From Streptomyces sp. NBC_00654 (GTDB taxonomy: Bacteria; Actinomycetota; Actinomycetes; Streptomycetales; Streptomycetaceae), in the NCBI RefSeq assembly GCF_026341775.1, contig NZ_JAPEOB010000012.1, forward strand, positions 1 through 23,019: a stretch of DNA of 23,019 bases, given 5' to 3'. The position numbers and the translations under genes were made by a program. The notes under the pieces were generated by a model. It was not told the DNA's origin and ran no database searches. It saw nothing but the letters and a program-made list of their open reading frames with translations. This document shows, one piece after another, positions 1 to 8,073 of this stretch. Positions within the stretch are counted from its first letter, which is position 1. Each line of letters begins with the position of its first letter.

Positions 1-620
1 TGTCGGCTTTCGGGATGGTGATGAACCTGCTCACGCGCCTTCCGCAGGCACTGCCCCAGGTTGAGCTCATCGGCGGACCTTCTTCAAAAAATCTACCTGC
101 AGAACATCCACGCTTCGCCCGTCGAGCGGAGGCACAGCGGCTGCTCACCGGCATGATGATCAATGGATTCCCGGCCGTTGATCATCGCCGGTCGCGCCCC
201 GAGCAGGGCAACCACCGGCGGTGTTCTGTGGATGCGCTGGAAGCCGACAGCGGCAGTCGCCTTCCGGTTCGTACTGCCGGCCTGCTACCCTCGACAGGGC
301 ACGCCCGGGTCGGGTGCTCGTGCAACCAGCAGCGGCAGTTCGGAACTGCGGTCCTCGGCGCCGGCCTCACGGGTTCTCGGCTCGACCAGCGGGCCGAGGC
401 GAAGTTGCCCTGCTCGGTCCGGATGAGACACGCGGCGAAGGCTTCATCGCCCCGCCGAAGCCCGCCAGGCCGCTGCCGGGTCGTGGATCGCGCACCATCG
501 CCGGGATGGGGTCGTCGCCGCCATCGCCGCCGGCGCGGCCGGGTCGCCGCGCCGACCAAGAGCGGCGGCCGCCGTTCTCGACGCCGGCCCCGTCGAGCAT
601 GGACCCCGGACAGACTGTTC
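1..620 (+). pseudogene. Degraded mirror copy of the DHA2 efflux pump (C-terminal third)
   Basis: Short protein blocks scattered over the three plus frames match the intact pump encoded at 8074-9720: a block around LEADSG near 235-255, FGTAVLG near 340-360, QRAEAKLP near 385-410, GPDE near 415-425 and SSMDP near 592-606. They appear in the right order with the frame changing between blocks, so no functional product is possible. The direction is opposite to the intact gene, as expected for the mirrored arm. The copy runs off the left edge of the window. Long open frames here on either strand are GC-rich accidents. Confidence 0.85.
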
Positions 621-715
621 AAACCTCGTCAGCACAGTGGCGGATCCGCGGGAATCCGCGAGGCCACCGCGTCCGGCAGCCACACTTGCTTTATCGGCTG
701 GCACGCCGAGCGGCC

Positions 716-1195
716 AGGCGATAACGCAGCAGTCGCGGCAGCCAGGCCACGGGAGGCCTTGGCGATACGGCGAATCAAGCAGGGACGGTCTGGAACCGAT
801 GTCCAGGATCCATTCCCCCAACCGAGGGCGCCGTACCGGAGAAGCTGTACTGGCGAATTCCGCGGGTCCAGGGCAGCACGGAATCGAGCTGGTCGGCTCC
901 CCTCGAGGCGCCGCGAGTCGCCCATCACTTCCGCGGTCGATAGGGAGTCAGGCGACACCAAGGTCGTCGATCATAATCGGTTCATTGCTGTTCGCGGTGA
1001 CCGATCCGGATCATCCGGTACCGTCGCAAGCTTGAAAAGAAAGACGCTCGCTCGATTGAGCCCCGGAGACCACGTCGATCCATTCGAGAGGTCCATAAAA
1101 CGCACGGCTATCCACCAGGCGGGATCACCGTACTTCGTCCATTCGCCCCCGCACGGAAAACTGCTCGACGCATTGACTACGATTTTCGCCGGATC
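716..1195 (-). pseudogene. Degraded mirror copy of the truncated LCM/TcmP-like methyltransferase
   Basis: On the minus strand, blocks resembling SLLDSPY (near 760-785), LLRATGATFSWG (near 830-860) and FDAVLPW (near 880-905) of the 7280-7942 methyltransferase occur in order but in different frames. At about 1169-1195 the DNA is nearly identical to the reverse complement of 7272-7298, which fixes the other end. The same 5' truncation is present, so truncation came before copying. There is no usable reading frame. Confidence 0.82.
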
Positions 1196-1199
1196 AAAT

Positions 1200-1300
1200 G
1201 CCGCGGAGGGCCGCCGCTGACTTCACGCGCACACCTGCGCCAGGACCAGGCCGGGCCTTCCCGCCCCGACCCACACACACAGCACCGGGGTCATACGACC
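1200..1300 (+). other. Mirror copy of the ribbon-helix-helix relic and helicase terminator region
   Basis: Segments such as TTCACGCGCACA and GACCCACACACA match the reverse complement of 7160-7220, where the tail of a ribbon-helix-helix-like protein lies. The terminator hairpin seen at 7118-7147 is only partly recognisable here. It is too damaged to encode anything. Confidence 0.7.
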
Positions 1301-1369
1301 AGGCGACGCCCGTCTTCAGATCGACTGCCCGTTCCACCGGTTCAACGACGCGGCACATCGCCCGGAATG

Positions 1370-3503
1370 CGCTTCTCCACTTCATCCCGGAGTCCGCCTG
1401 GCGCCGTTCCTGGCATCGGCATGTCGGGTTTCTTCGCCGGACACCGTGCCTCTGGCCGTCGAACTCGACAAGGTTTCCTCGCGCCTGGACGGGCCGTTCG
1501 CGCCCTCCGCCGACGCTCGAGCGCGGCGACACTCCTCGCCGAACACCTCGCAGTCCACGGTCTCCGCCGGGGTGGCCGTCGCGGTGCGGGTGTGACCAGA
1601 GCCGGCCAGGTAGCGCTGCTCGGCGGCGAGCCGGTCCTGTCCCGCCGGGCGGCCACCGCCTGCGGACACCGTCTTCACCCTCCACTCCCCGAGCTCTTCC
1701 TCGGGCGTCTACGCAGCGAAGTGGCGCTGCCAGTCCACCGGCCGTTCCGCCAACGCACCGGGTCTTTCCTCGAGGCCGCGTTAATACCGTCCGATGGGCC
1801 GGTTCACGGAGGGTCACCGGAGGCCAGCGATCCGGTACGCCGAGAAGCACGGGCGCAACCTGTTCTCCTTCCCATGCCCGCCGGCATCGAGTTCCTCCAT
1901 CCGCCGAAATATGTCCCGGCCGCATCGCCCTGCGCGGGTCCGACAGCCAACGCCCCCAGCGGAAACCCGCTGCCGTCGTCGCCCGCAGGCCCCGCCCTTC
2001 ACTCCGTGCCGTCACCGGTCTCGCCCTCGATGCGGTTGGCCGCGGCTGCGCGAATCGCCCTCCCGTTCCCCGGCACGCGACGGCCGCCCGGTGCCCGGCC
2101 CGCCAGTTCGCATCGCTCAGGCTCGATCAGGTTGTACTTCACCCAGCCGGGCGACCAGGACGGGGTCGCGGGTGTGCCCCGAACCGCAGCAACACCTCTC
2201 TTCTTCCGCGTCTTCCTCGGGTGCCTCCGCCGTCCTTGACGACGCCGGGGCGGTGCGGCGGATGTCTTCCTGCGGAATGGCGAGCAGTTCCACAGCGCTA
2301 TCAAGGAGCCCGCAGCCCGGGAAGCAGCCTTTAAGCGGAGGCCGATACGATCCGGAATAGGGCGTGCCTGCCGGCGTTTCGTCTGGGCTCGAGAATACCG
2401 GCAACGATCGGCGTCGCCAGTTTGTTCTGACCGGGTTTCGGACCGCAGTCGCCGCCGATGGCCTGGACAACATCCACCGCCATTGCCTTCGGATCGATGA
2501 GTGCCACGCCGTCCACGCTCCAGGACGTCGACTGCCCTCACCCAGAACCCGGCAGTTCGACATGACCGCCCGCCCGGCCCGCGCCCCGAACGCCCGCAGC
2601 TCATCGGCTACGCATCTCCGCCTGGTGCTCCCGGACAGCCGCCCCGTCCACCACGGTGCCGCTTCGGGACCGGCCGCGTGGAGCCGGGCTGATCAGCGAC
2701 CTTCGGAGTTCCGGCGCGTGCTGCCGATGGTGCGGTGGTGGAAGGTGATGCACCGCCGAAGCCGGTGCTCGCTCATCGTTGCCAGTGAGCGCTGGCTGTT
2801 CCAGCGCACCGTACTCCGCGGCGCGCGCTCCTCGATCCGTTCCTCCCCGTACAGCCGCTCGGTAGCGCCAACTGCCGCTCGTCCCGCGGCTGAGTACGAC
2901 GATCTGATGCCGGCCAGCAGGCCCCGGGTGATGGCGTCCGACGAAGACGTGGCGGGCAGCACGGCGCGACGACCCTCATCGTCCGCCACGGCGCAGGCCA
3001 TTTCGTCGGGCAGCCGGTCGAGGCCGCCGGGCCCGCCTCCGCGCCCAGCGCCGCGGCAGGCGCTCCATCCAGATCCGCGAGTCGCCGGCGACATGCAGCC
3101 GGCGCGTCGCGGGGATCTGCCCCTGGTCGTGGACGGCCGCCCACCTTCCCCAGCGATCCACTGCCTTGCCGACACCGTGCCCCGCCACGTCCGACGGCGC
3201 TGCGCATCGGACACGGCCGGCAGGGCGTGCACGCGAAGGCCGTCGCAGCGCCCGCGGTGCAGCATTGCGCGGCACGCGGGGCGCTGTTGGTCGACGCGTC
3301 GTCGTCCAGCGAGCACACCGCCACCATCGGCCCCGACCGCCCGACAGCCCTTCACTCCGCCTGAGCCAGCAGTCCCAGCTGTCGGCACGAGGACGTTGCG
3401 CACCGGCAGCGGCAGCGATCCGTCAAAGGTACGGGCCTACCTGAACCACGACGGTCACCGACCGCTTCTCCGGATGCGGGCGAAGCGCGATTCCATCGGC
3501 CAT
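1370..3503 (-). pseudogene. Degraded mirror copy of the ttrA-like telomere helicase
   Basis: The DNA is clearly homologous to the reverse complement of 4578-7061. A stretch around 2425-2580 is close to identical and covers the helicase motif V region. Recognisable translated pieces on the minus strand include ELDA/VGKYNLIEPE-like and IEGETGDGT blocks, the latter near 2000-2035, and GRWLSD near 1940-1955. They fall in all three frames. The copy is about 2134 bases against 2484 for the intact gene, and its start codon region (CAT at 3501-3503) is still visible. It cannot be translated into a helicase. Whether it is a decayed gene or an unpolished sequence of the intact one is discussed in the findings. 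Confidence 0.9.
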
Positions 3504-4005
3504 GAGCGTCCCCGGTCCAGAAGGTGGTGGATGTCCGCTGCGCGACCTCCAGCGCATCACATGATGCACGCCCTCGCGACGGTGATGCATCACTAGCGGG
3601 CGACAGCTGGCCTGTTCCGGCCCGTCCGGACTGGCACTGCGCTACCTGACGACAGGAGCGCACACGGACTCAATCAGCTGGGACGGTCGGAATGGTGGCC
3701 CGTCACCCTGCTCGCCGGCATTTCCACCCCGGCACTGCGTCCACGCTCGCGCTGTCGTCGGGATCTTACCCGGTCAGCCGCATGACTGACGGTCACCCCA
3801 TCCTGTCGCCAGCGCCGGCGCAGCCGGAAGGGTGGAGCGCGCCGACATTCGCTCGCAGCGAAGCGAGCGCGCACCTGCGCTGAGCGAAGCGGAAACACAC
3901 TCCGCGAAGCGGGAACCAAGAAAACGCGAAGCGTTTTCAAAGGCGTGAAACGCCGCCAGAACTCGCGAAGCGAATTCAGTCTCTTGCACAGCGCGCAGCG
4001 CTGTG
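3504..4005. repeat. Left (mirror) copy of the telomere and subtelomere
   Basis: This is the reverse complement of about 4030-4577 with scattered changes. It keeps the palindromes: GATGCATC-type repeats near 3556-3596, and hairpins around 3904-3920, 3921-3940 and 3962-3977. Compared with the right arm, runs of five A and five T in one hairpin are each four long here, and a CCC is CC. Closest to the axis (3986-4005) the match is perfect. No gene is present. Confidence 0.88.
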
Positions 4006-4029
4006 TGTCTGCCCGCGTGCGTCGGTACC
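4006..4029. other. Asymmetric junction at the palindrome axis, probable replicon terminus
   Basis: These 24 bases separate the two mirror arms. The right part (CCCGCGTGCGTCGGTACC) resembles the terminal bases known from Streptomyces telomeres, which begin with CCCGC followed a few bases later by GGTACCAC. The left part has no mirror counterpart, so one arm reaches the tip and the other starts a little inside it. A true terminus of the linear molecule near 4011 is inferred. Confidence 0.65.
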
Positions 4030-4047
4030 ACAGCGCTGCGCGCTGTG
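4029..4047. repeat. Telomeric hairpin 1
   Basis: Perfect 8-bp stem (CACAGCGC with GCGCTGTG) around TGC, which is GCA on the complementary strand. Three-base GNA loops closed by C-G are typical of the folded 3' overhang of Streptomyces telomeres. Confidence 0.85.
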
Positions 4048-4056
4048 CAAGAGACT

Positions 4057-4075
4057 GAATTCGCTTCGCGAATTC
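4057..4075. repeat. Telomeric hairpin 2
   Basis: Perfect 8-bp stem (GAATTCGC with GCGAATTC) around TTC, giving a GAA loop on the complementary 3' strand. Confidence 0.85.
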
Positions 4076-4095
4076 TGGCGGCGTTTCACGCCTTT

Positions 4096-4116
4096 GAAAA
4101 ACGCTTCGCGTTTTTC
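4096..4116. repeat. Telomeric hairpin 3
   Basis: Perfect 9-bp stem (GAAAAACGC with GCGTTTTTC) around TTC, again a GAA loop on the other strand. In the left arm both homopolymers are one base shorter. Confidence 0.85.
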
Positions 4117-4120
4117 TTGG

Positions 4121-4137
4121 TTCCCGCTTCGCGGGAA
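4121..4137. repeat. Telomeric hairpin 4
   Basis: Perfect 7-bp stem (TTCCCGC with GCGGGAA) around TTC. Weaker GCTTCGC-type repeats continue to about 4190. Confidence 0.82.
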
Positions 4138-4480
4138 TGGTGTTTCCGCTTCGCTCCAACACTGGGGTGCGCCCTTCGCTTCGCTGCGGGCGGGGGTGTC
4201 CGCTCCGCTCCCACCCTTCCGGCTGCGCCGGGCAGCAACAGGATGGGGTGACCGTGCATCATGCGGCTGACCGGGTAGGATCCCGAACAAACAGTCACCA
4301 CCGGTGGGGCCGAGCGTGGGTGACGCAGTGCCAGGGTGGAAGTGCCGGCGGGGCGGGGTGACGGGCCACCATTCCGCCCTTCCCGACCCATGATTGAGGG
4401 TCCGTGTGCACTTTTCCCTGTCAGGAGAGTAGCACGGTGCCAGTCACGGACGGGCCGGAACGGGCCAACTGTCGCCCGTA
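4138..4480. other. Gene-free subtelomeric region
   Basis: After the perfect hairpins come GCTTCGCT-rich partial palindromes to about 4225, then unique sequence. GTGCATCAT occurs at about 4253-4261, the same word as in the palindromes just upstream of the helicase. TAGGAT at 4276-4281 is a possible -10 box, but no convincing -35 is visible. No coding sequence is supported here. Confidence 0.6.
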
Positions 4481-4523
4481 GTGATGCATCACCGTCGCGA
4501 GGGGCGTGCATCATGTGATGCAC
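4481..4523. promoter_or_regulatory. Paired palindromes upstream of the telomere helicase
   Basis: GTGATGCATCAC (4481-4492) is a perfect 12-bp palindrome. The 18 bases at 4506-4523 have perfect 8-bp arms GTGCATCA and TGATGCAC around a 2-base centre. Both share the ATGCATC/TGCATCA word, their centres are 28 bases apart, and the mirror arm preserves both. They lie 55 bases upstream of the helicase start. An operator or a site for a telomere-binding protein is inferred. Confidence 0.6.
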
Positions 4524-4577
4524 TGGGTAGCATCACGAGCGAACATCCACCACCTTCTGAGACCGGAGACGTCTTTC

Positions 4578-7061
4578 ATGGCCGATGGAATCACGCTTCG
4601 CCCGCATCAGGCGGAAGCGGTCGAAGCAATTGTCTCGGGGCTGGAAATCCGGCCTGGCCAGCGCATTCCTGAAAAGGGAATGCGTGGTCAGGTGCACGCC
4701 GCGTGCGGTACAGGGAAAACCTTTATCGCTGCCGGTGCGGCCCAGCGAATTTCCCCGCACGGCCGTGTGCTTGTCCTCGTGCCGACGCTGGAACTGCTGG
4801 CTCAGACGGTGCGGGAGTGGAGGGCTTTCGGGCGGTCGGGGCCGATGGTGGCGGTGTGCTCGCTGGAGGACGACCCACGTCTGTACGACCTGCGGGTGCC
4901 GTCGACCACGAGTGCCCCGCAGCTGGCTCTGCACTACGGCAGCGGGCCTGTGACGGCCTTCGCGACGTACGCCTCCCTGCCGGTGCTGATCGAGGCTCAC
5001 GAAGGCTCCTACGGCCTTCCGATGGACGTGTGGGACCTGGTGGCAGTCGACGAAGCCCACAGAACCAGTGGATCGCTGGGGAAGGCGTGGGCGGCCGTCC
5101 ACGACCAGGAGCAGATCCCCGCGATGCGCCGGCTGTATCTGACGGCGACTCCGCGGATCTGGATGGAGCGCCCGCCGCGGCGCTGGGCGCGGGAGGCGGG
5201 CCCGGCGGCCCTCGACCGGCTGCCCGAGGAAATGGCCTGCTCCATGGCGGACGAGAAGATCTTCGGGCCGGTGCTGTGGGCCATGTCCCTGTCGGACGCC
5301 ATCACCCGGGGCCTGCTGGCCCGGTATCAGATCGTCGTGGTCGAGCTGCGGGACGAGCGGCTGACACTGGAGCGGCTGTACGGGGAGGAACGGAACGAGG
5401 AGCACGTACGCGGGGAGCGCCTGGCGGTGCTCCAGGCCGCGCTCCTGGAAACGATGAGCGAGCACCGGCTTCAGCGGTGCATCACCTTCCACCACCGCAC
5501 CATCGAGGCACGCGCCTTCTCCGAGGGACTGGGGCGGATCGCGGCCCGGCTCCACGCGGCCGATCCCGAGCGGCACCCGGGGCAGGTGTGGACGGGGTGG
5601 CTGTCCGGGGAGCACCAGGCGGAGATGCGTGCTGATGAGCTGCGGGCGTTCGGGGCGCGGGCCGGGCGGGCGGTCATGTCGAACTGCCGGGTTCTGGGTG
5701 AGGGCGTCGACGTCCCGAGCGTGGACAGCGTGGCACTCATCGATCCGAAGGGGTCGGCGGTGGATATTGTCCAGGCCATCGGGCGGGCACTGCGTCAGAA
5801 ACCCGGTCAGAACAAACTGGCGACGCTGATCGTGCCGGTATTCCTCGGAATGGACGAAACGCCGGAAGACATGCCCTATTCCGGATCGTATCGGCCTTTG
5901 CTAAAGGTTCTTTCCGGGCTGCGGGCTCATGATGAGCGTGCTGTGGAAATGCTCGCCATTCCGCAGGAAGACATCCACCGTACCGCCCCGGCGTCGTCAT
6001 GGATCGGTGAGGCACCCGAGGAAGACGCGGAAGAAGAGAGGGTGTTGCTGCGGTTCGGGGCACACCGCGACCCCGTCCTGGTCGCCCGGCTGGTGAAGTA
6101 CAACCTGATCGAGCCCGAGCACGCGAACTGGCGGGCCGGACACCGGGCGGCCGTCGCGTACCGGGAACGGGAGGGCGACCTCGCGGTGCCGTACAACCAC
6201 ATCGAGGGCGAGACCGGTGACGGCACGGGTGAGGGCGAGGACAGGAGCGACGACGGCAGCGGGTTTCCGTTGGGGCGTTGGCTGTCGGACCAGCGCAGGG
6301 CGATGCGGGCCGGGACGCTGCTGCCGGAGCGGGCGGCGGACCTGGAGGAACTCGACGTCGTCTGGGACCCGGCGGACGCGGCATGGGAGGAGAACTTGGG
6401 TGCCGCCCGTGCCTACTTCGCGGCGTACGGGACGCTGGCCGCTCCGGTGACCGCGGCGATGATGGACCGGCCCATCGGACAGTGGCTGGCCAACGCCCGG
6501 AAGAAGAGCGGCCTCGGGAAAGACCCGGTCCGGGCGGAGCGGCGGGCGGAGCTGCTCGCCGGGATCGATCCGGACTGGCGGCCGGACTGGCCGGTGGACT
6601 GGCAGCGCCACTACGCCGCCCTGGCAAGCCTCGTGACGCCCGGGAAGGAGCTCGGGGAAGTGGAGGCCGGGGCGGTTGTCCACGGGATGGACGTGGGGCG
6701 GTGGCTGGCCGCCCAACGGCAGGACTGGGACCGGCTCGCCACCGGGCAGCGCGAGCGCCTGGCCGAGCTCGGGGTCACACCCGCACCACGGCCGGCCACC
6801 CCGGCCCGGAAGGCCCGGCAGGGACGTGGAGCTGCAACGGGTGGTGCGTTCGGGCGGGGTGTCGCCGCGCTCGCTCAGTACGTCGAGCGGGAGGGGCACG
6901 AACGGCCCGTCCCGAGGAAGCACGAAGAGCCTGTCGAGTTCGACGGCCAGGAGCACGTGGTGAAGCTCGGTGTGTTCATCAGCAACACCAAAACCCGACG
7001 CCACCGACTCACCCAGGAACAGCGCCAGGCCCTCGCCGGACTCGGGATGGAATGGGCGTGA
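4578..7061 (+). CDS. TtrA-like telomere-associated superfamily 2 helicase
   Basis: An 827-residue DEAD/DEAH-type helicase. The start is ATG 4578, preceded by CCGGAG at 4563-4568. An in-frame GTG at 4506 would start inside a palindrome and is less likely. Visible motifs are a Q-like TLRPHQ (6-11), Walker A ACGTGKT (42-48), DEAH (158-161), motif III LTATP (188-192), motif V GEGVDVPS (about 376) and motif VI QAIGRALRQ (about 400-408). The C-terminal half holds repeated helicase-associated modules with GRWL/GQWL cores near 565, 631 and 704 and a fourth at the end. TtrA-type helicases are known next to the telomeres of Streptomyces chromosomes and linear plasmids and have been linked to conjugal transfer. 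The position about 440 bases from the last perfect telomeric hairpin fits. A role at the telomere of this replicon is inferred from family and position. Confidence 0.9.
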   Translation: MADGITLRPHQAEAVEAIVSGLEIRPGQRIPEKGMRGQVHAACGTGKTFIAAGAAQRISPHGRVLVLVPTLELLAQTVREWRAFGRSGPMVAVCSLEDDPRLYDLRVPSTTSAPQLALHYGSGPVTAFATYASLPVLIEAHEGSYGLPMDVWDLVAVDEAHRTSGSLGKAWAAVHDQEQIPAMRRLYLTATPRIWMERPPRRWAREAGPAALDRLPEEMACSMADEKIFGPVLWAMSLSDAITRGLLARYQIVVVELRDERLTLERLYGEERNEEHVRGERLAVLQAALLETMSEHRLQRCITFHHRTIEARAFSEGLGRIAARLHAADPERHPGQVWTGWLSGEHQAEMRADELRAFGARAGRAVMSNCRVLGEGVDVPSVDSVALIDPKGSAVDIVQAIGRALRQKPGQNKLATLIVPVFLGMDETPEDMPYSGSYRPLLKVLSGLRAHDERAVEMLAIPQEDIHRTAPASSWIGEAPEEDAEEERVLLRFGAHRDPVLVARLVKYNLIEPEHANWRAGHRAAVAYREREGDLAVPYNHIEGETGDGTGEGEDRSDDGSGFPLGRWLSDQRRAMRAGTLLPERAADLEELDVVWDPADAAWEENLGAARAYFAAYGTLAAPVTAAMMDRPIGQWLANARKKSGLGKDPVRAERRAELLAGIDPDWRPDWPVDWQRHYAALASLVTPGKELGEVEAGAVVHGMDVGRWLAAQRQDWDRLATGQRERLAELGVTPAPRPATPARKARQGRGAATGGAFGRGVAALAQYVEREGHERPVPRKHEEPVEFDGQEHVVKLGVFISNTKTRRHRLTQEQRQALAGLGMEWA

Positions 7062-7117
7062 CACCGGGCGTGGCCGGTCGTTGAACCGGTAGGACAGACG
7101 TCACGTCATGTCGCAGA

Positions 7118-7147
7118 GAGACCCCGGGCGTCGCCGCCCGGGGTCTC
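7118..7147. terminator. Terminator of the helicase gene
   Basis: Perfect 13-bp GC-rich stem with a 4-base loop (TCGC at 7131-7134), 57 bases after the helicase stop. There is no T tract, as is common in Streptomyces. Confidence 0.75.
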
Positions 7148-7170
7148 GTGCTGTTGGTGCTGTGTGTGGG

Positions 7171-7275
7171 TCAGGCGGGCTGGAGGCCGGCGGTCACGAG
7201 GCTGCGGATCATCTGTGCGCGTGAGGTGCCCTCAGCGGCGGCCCGTGCGTCCGCACGTCCTTGGCGGCGGTCTTG
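7171..7275 (-). pseudogene. C-terminal relic of a small DNA-binding (ribbon-helix-helix-like) protein
   Basis: On the minus strand, the frame ending at TGA 7171-7173 reads RAAAEGTSRAQMIRSLVTAG then LQPA. This resembles the C-terminal end of CopG/Arc-type plasmid proteins with a second helix SRAQMIRSLV. Upstream, IKTAAKDVRTHG continues in another frame, so a base has been lost near 7246. At about 7275 the homology gives way to the methyltransferase relic. It is a fragment without start or promoter. The family assignment rests on a short stretch and is tentative. Confidence 0.45.
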
Positions 7276-7279
7276 ATCC

Positions 7280-7942
7280 GGCGAAAATCGTAGTCAATGC
7301 GTCGAAGCAGTCACTTTCCGTGCGAAGAAGCTTGACGAATGGACCTTGGAATTTCTGAAGGGCCACCCGGATGCAGTGGTCTTGCACCTGGCGTGTGGAC
7401 TGGATAGCCGTGCATTCCGCCTGGACACACCATCTGATGTCGAATGGATCGACGTAGATGTCCCGGAAGTCGTCGAGCTGCGAAGCCGGCTGTACCAGAA
7501 ACGCGACGGATACCGGATGATCGGGACATCGGTCACCGCAGACGGCTGGCTGGACTCGGTGCCTGCCGATCGACCGACACTAGTTGTCGCCGAAGGTCTG
7601 ACTCCCTATCTCGGGGAGGCCGACGGAGAGGTGATGCTGAGGCGACTCACTCAGCGCCTATCGAGGGGAGCCATTATGTTCGATGCTGTACTCCCCTGGA
7701 CCCTCAGGTTCGCCAAGTACTCACAGCTTCTCCGAGCTACCGGCGCCACATTCAGTTGGGGAATAGGGGATCCCCGGTCACTGGAGCATCGAGTTCCAGG
7801 GCTGCGCTTCCTGGAGCAGTGGTCCCTGCTTGATTCGCCATATCTCGCCAAGGCACGCCCCCTCGAACGAGCCGTGGGTACTGCCATGCGAGGCGTTCCC
7901 CAACTGCGCTACGCGCACCGACTGCTGCGTTATCACTTCTGA
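7280..7942 (+). pseudogene. 5'-truncated SAM-dependent O-methyltransferase (LCM/TcmP-like)
   Basis: The frame is open from about 7280 to TGA 7942. It contains LDEWTLEFL, the SAM-binding motif HLACGLDSRAFRL (residues about 10-22 from TTG 7346), the acidic IDVDVPEVVELR (about 34-45) and the later LVVAEGLTPYL. These are marks of the leucine-carboxyl-methyltransferase-like family in polyketide and secondary-metabolite loci. The family normally has some 70-90 further residues before the SAM motif, and these are missing. DPAKIVV-like residues just upstream (7275-7300) belong to the lost N-terminus but lie in another frame. No ATG or ribosome site is visible. A shortened protein from TTG 7346 is possible but probably inactive. 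Confidence 0.7.
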
Positions 7943-7979
7943 AAAGGCCGCTTCAGCTGTTGTGCTCTGATCGCTGGGA

Positions 7980-8024
7980 AGGGTGTGGCTGCCGGACGCT
8001 GTTGGCGTCCGGCAGCCACACCCT
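7980..8024. terminator. Bidirectional terminator between methyltransferase relic and efflux pump
   Basis: Perfect 20-bp stem with loop TGTTG (8000-8004) between two convergent genes, so it can serve both. The mirror arm near 660-680 keeps only half of the stem. Confidence 0.85.
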
Positions 8025-8073
8025 GAGGGCTCAGGAATGCATGTTCCTCGGATTCCCTAAAAACACGGATCCG

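Noticed and set aside
15..3596. Long open frames on the plus strand of the left arm (401, 378 and 410 codons).
   Set aside because: They are antisense to the degraded helicase and methyltransferase copies or out of frame with the pump copy, are Arg/Pro/Ser-rich, and lack motifs. They are products of high GC content.
4006..4029. Possible protelomerase-type closed hairpin end (phage N15-like).
   Set aside because: The hairpin series with GNA loops and the GGTACCAC tip are those of protein-capped Streptomyces telomeres; no protelomerase gene is seen.
4481..4523. Possible CRISPR or iteron array.
   Set aside because: Only two palindromes plus one stray half-copy, without regular spacing or spacers.
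5997..7064. 355-codon minus-strand frame inside the helicase gene.
   Set aside because: Antisense shadow; the plus strand has the helicase-associated modules in a continuous frame.
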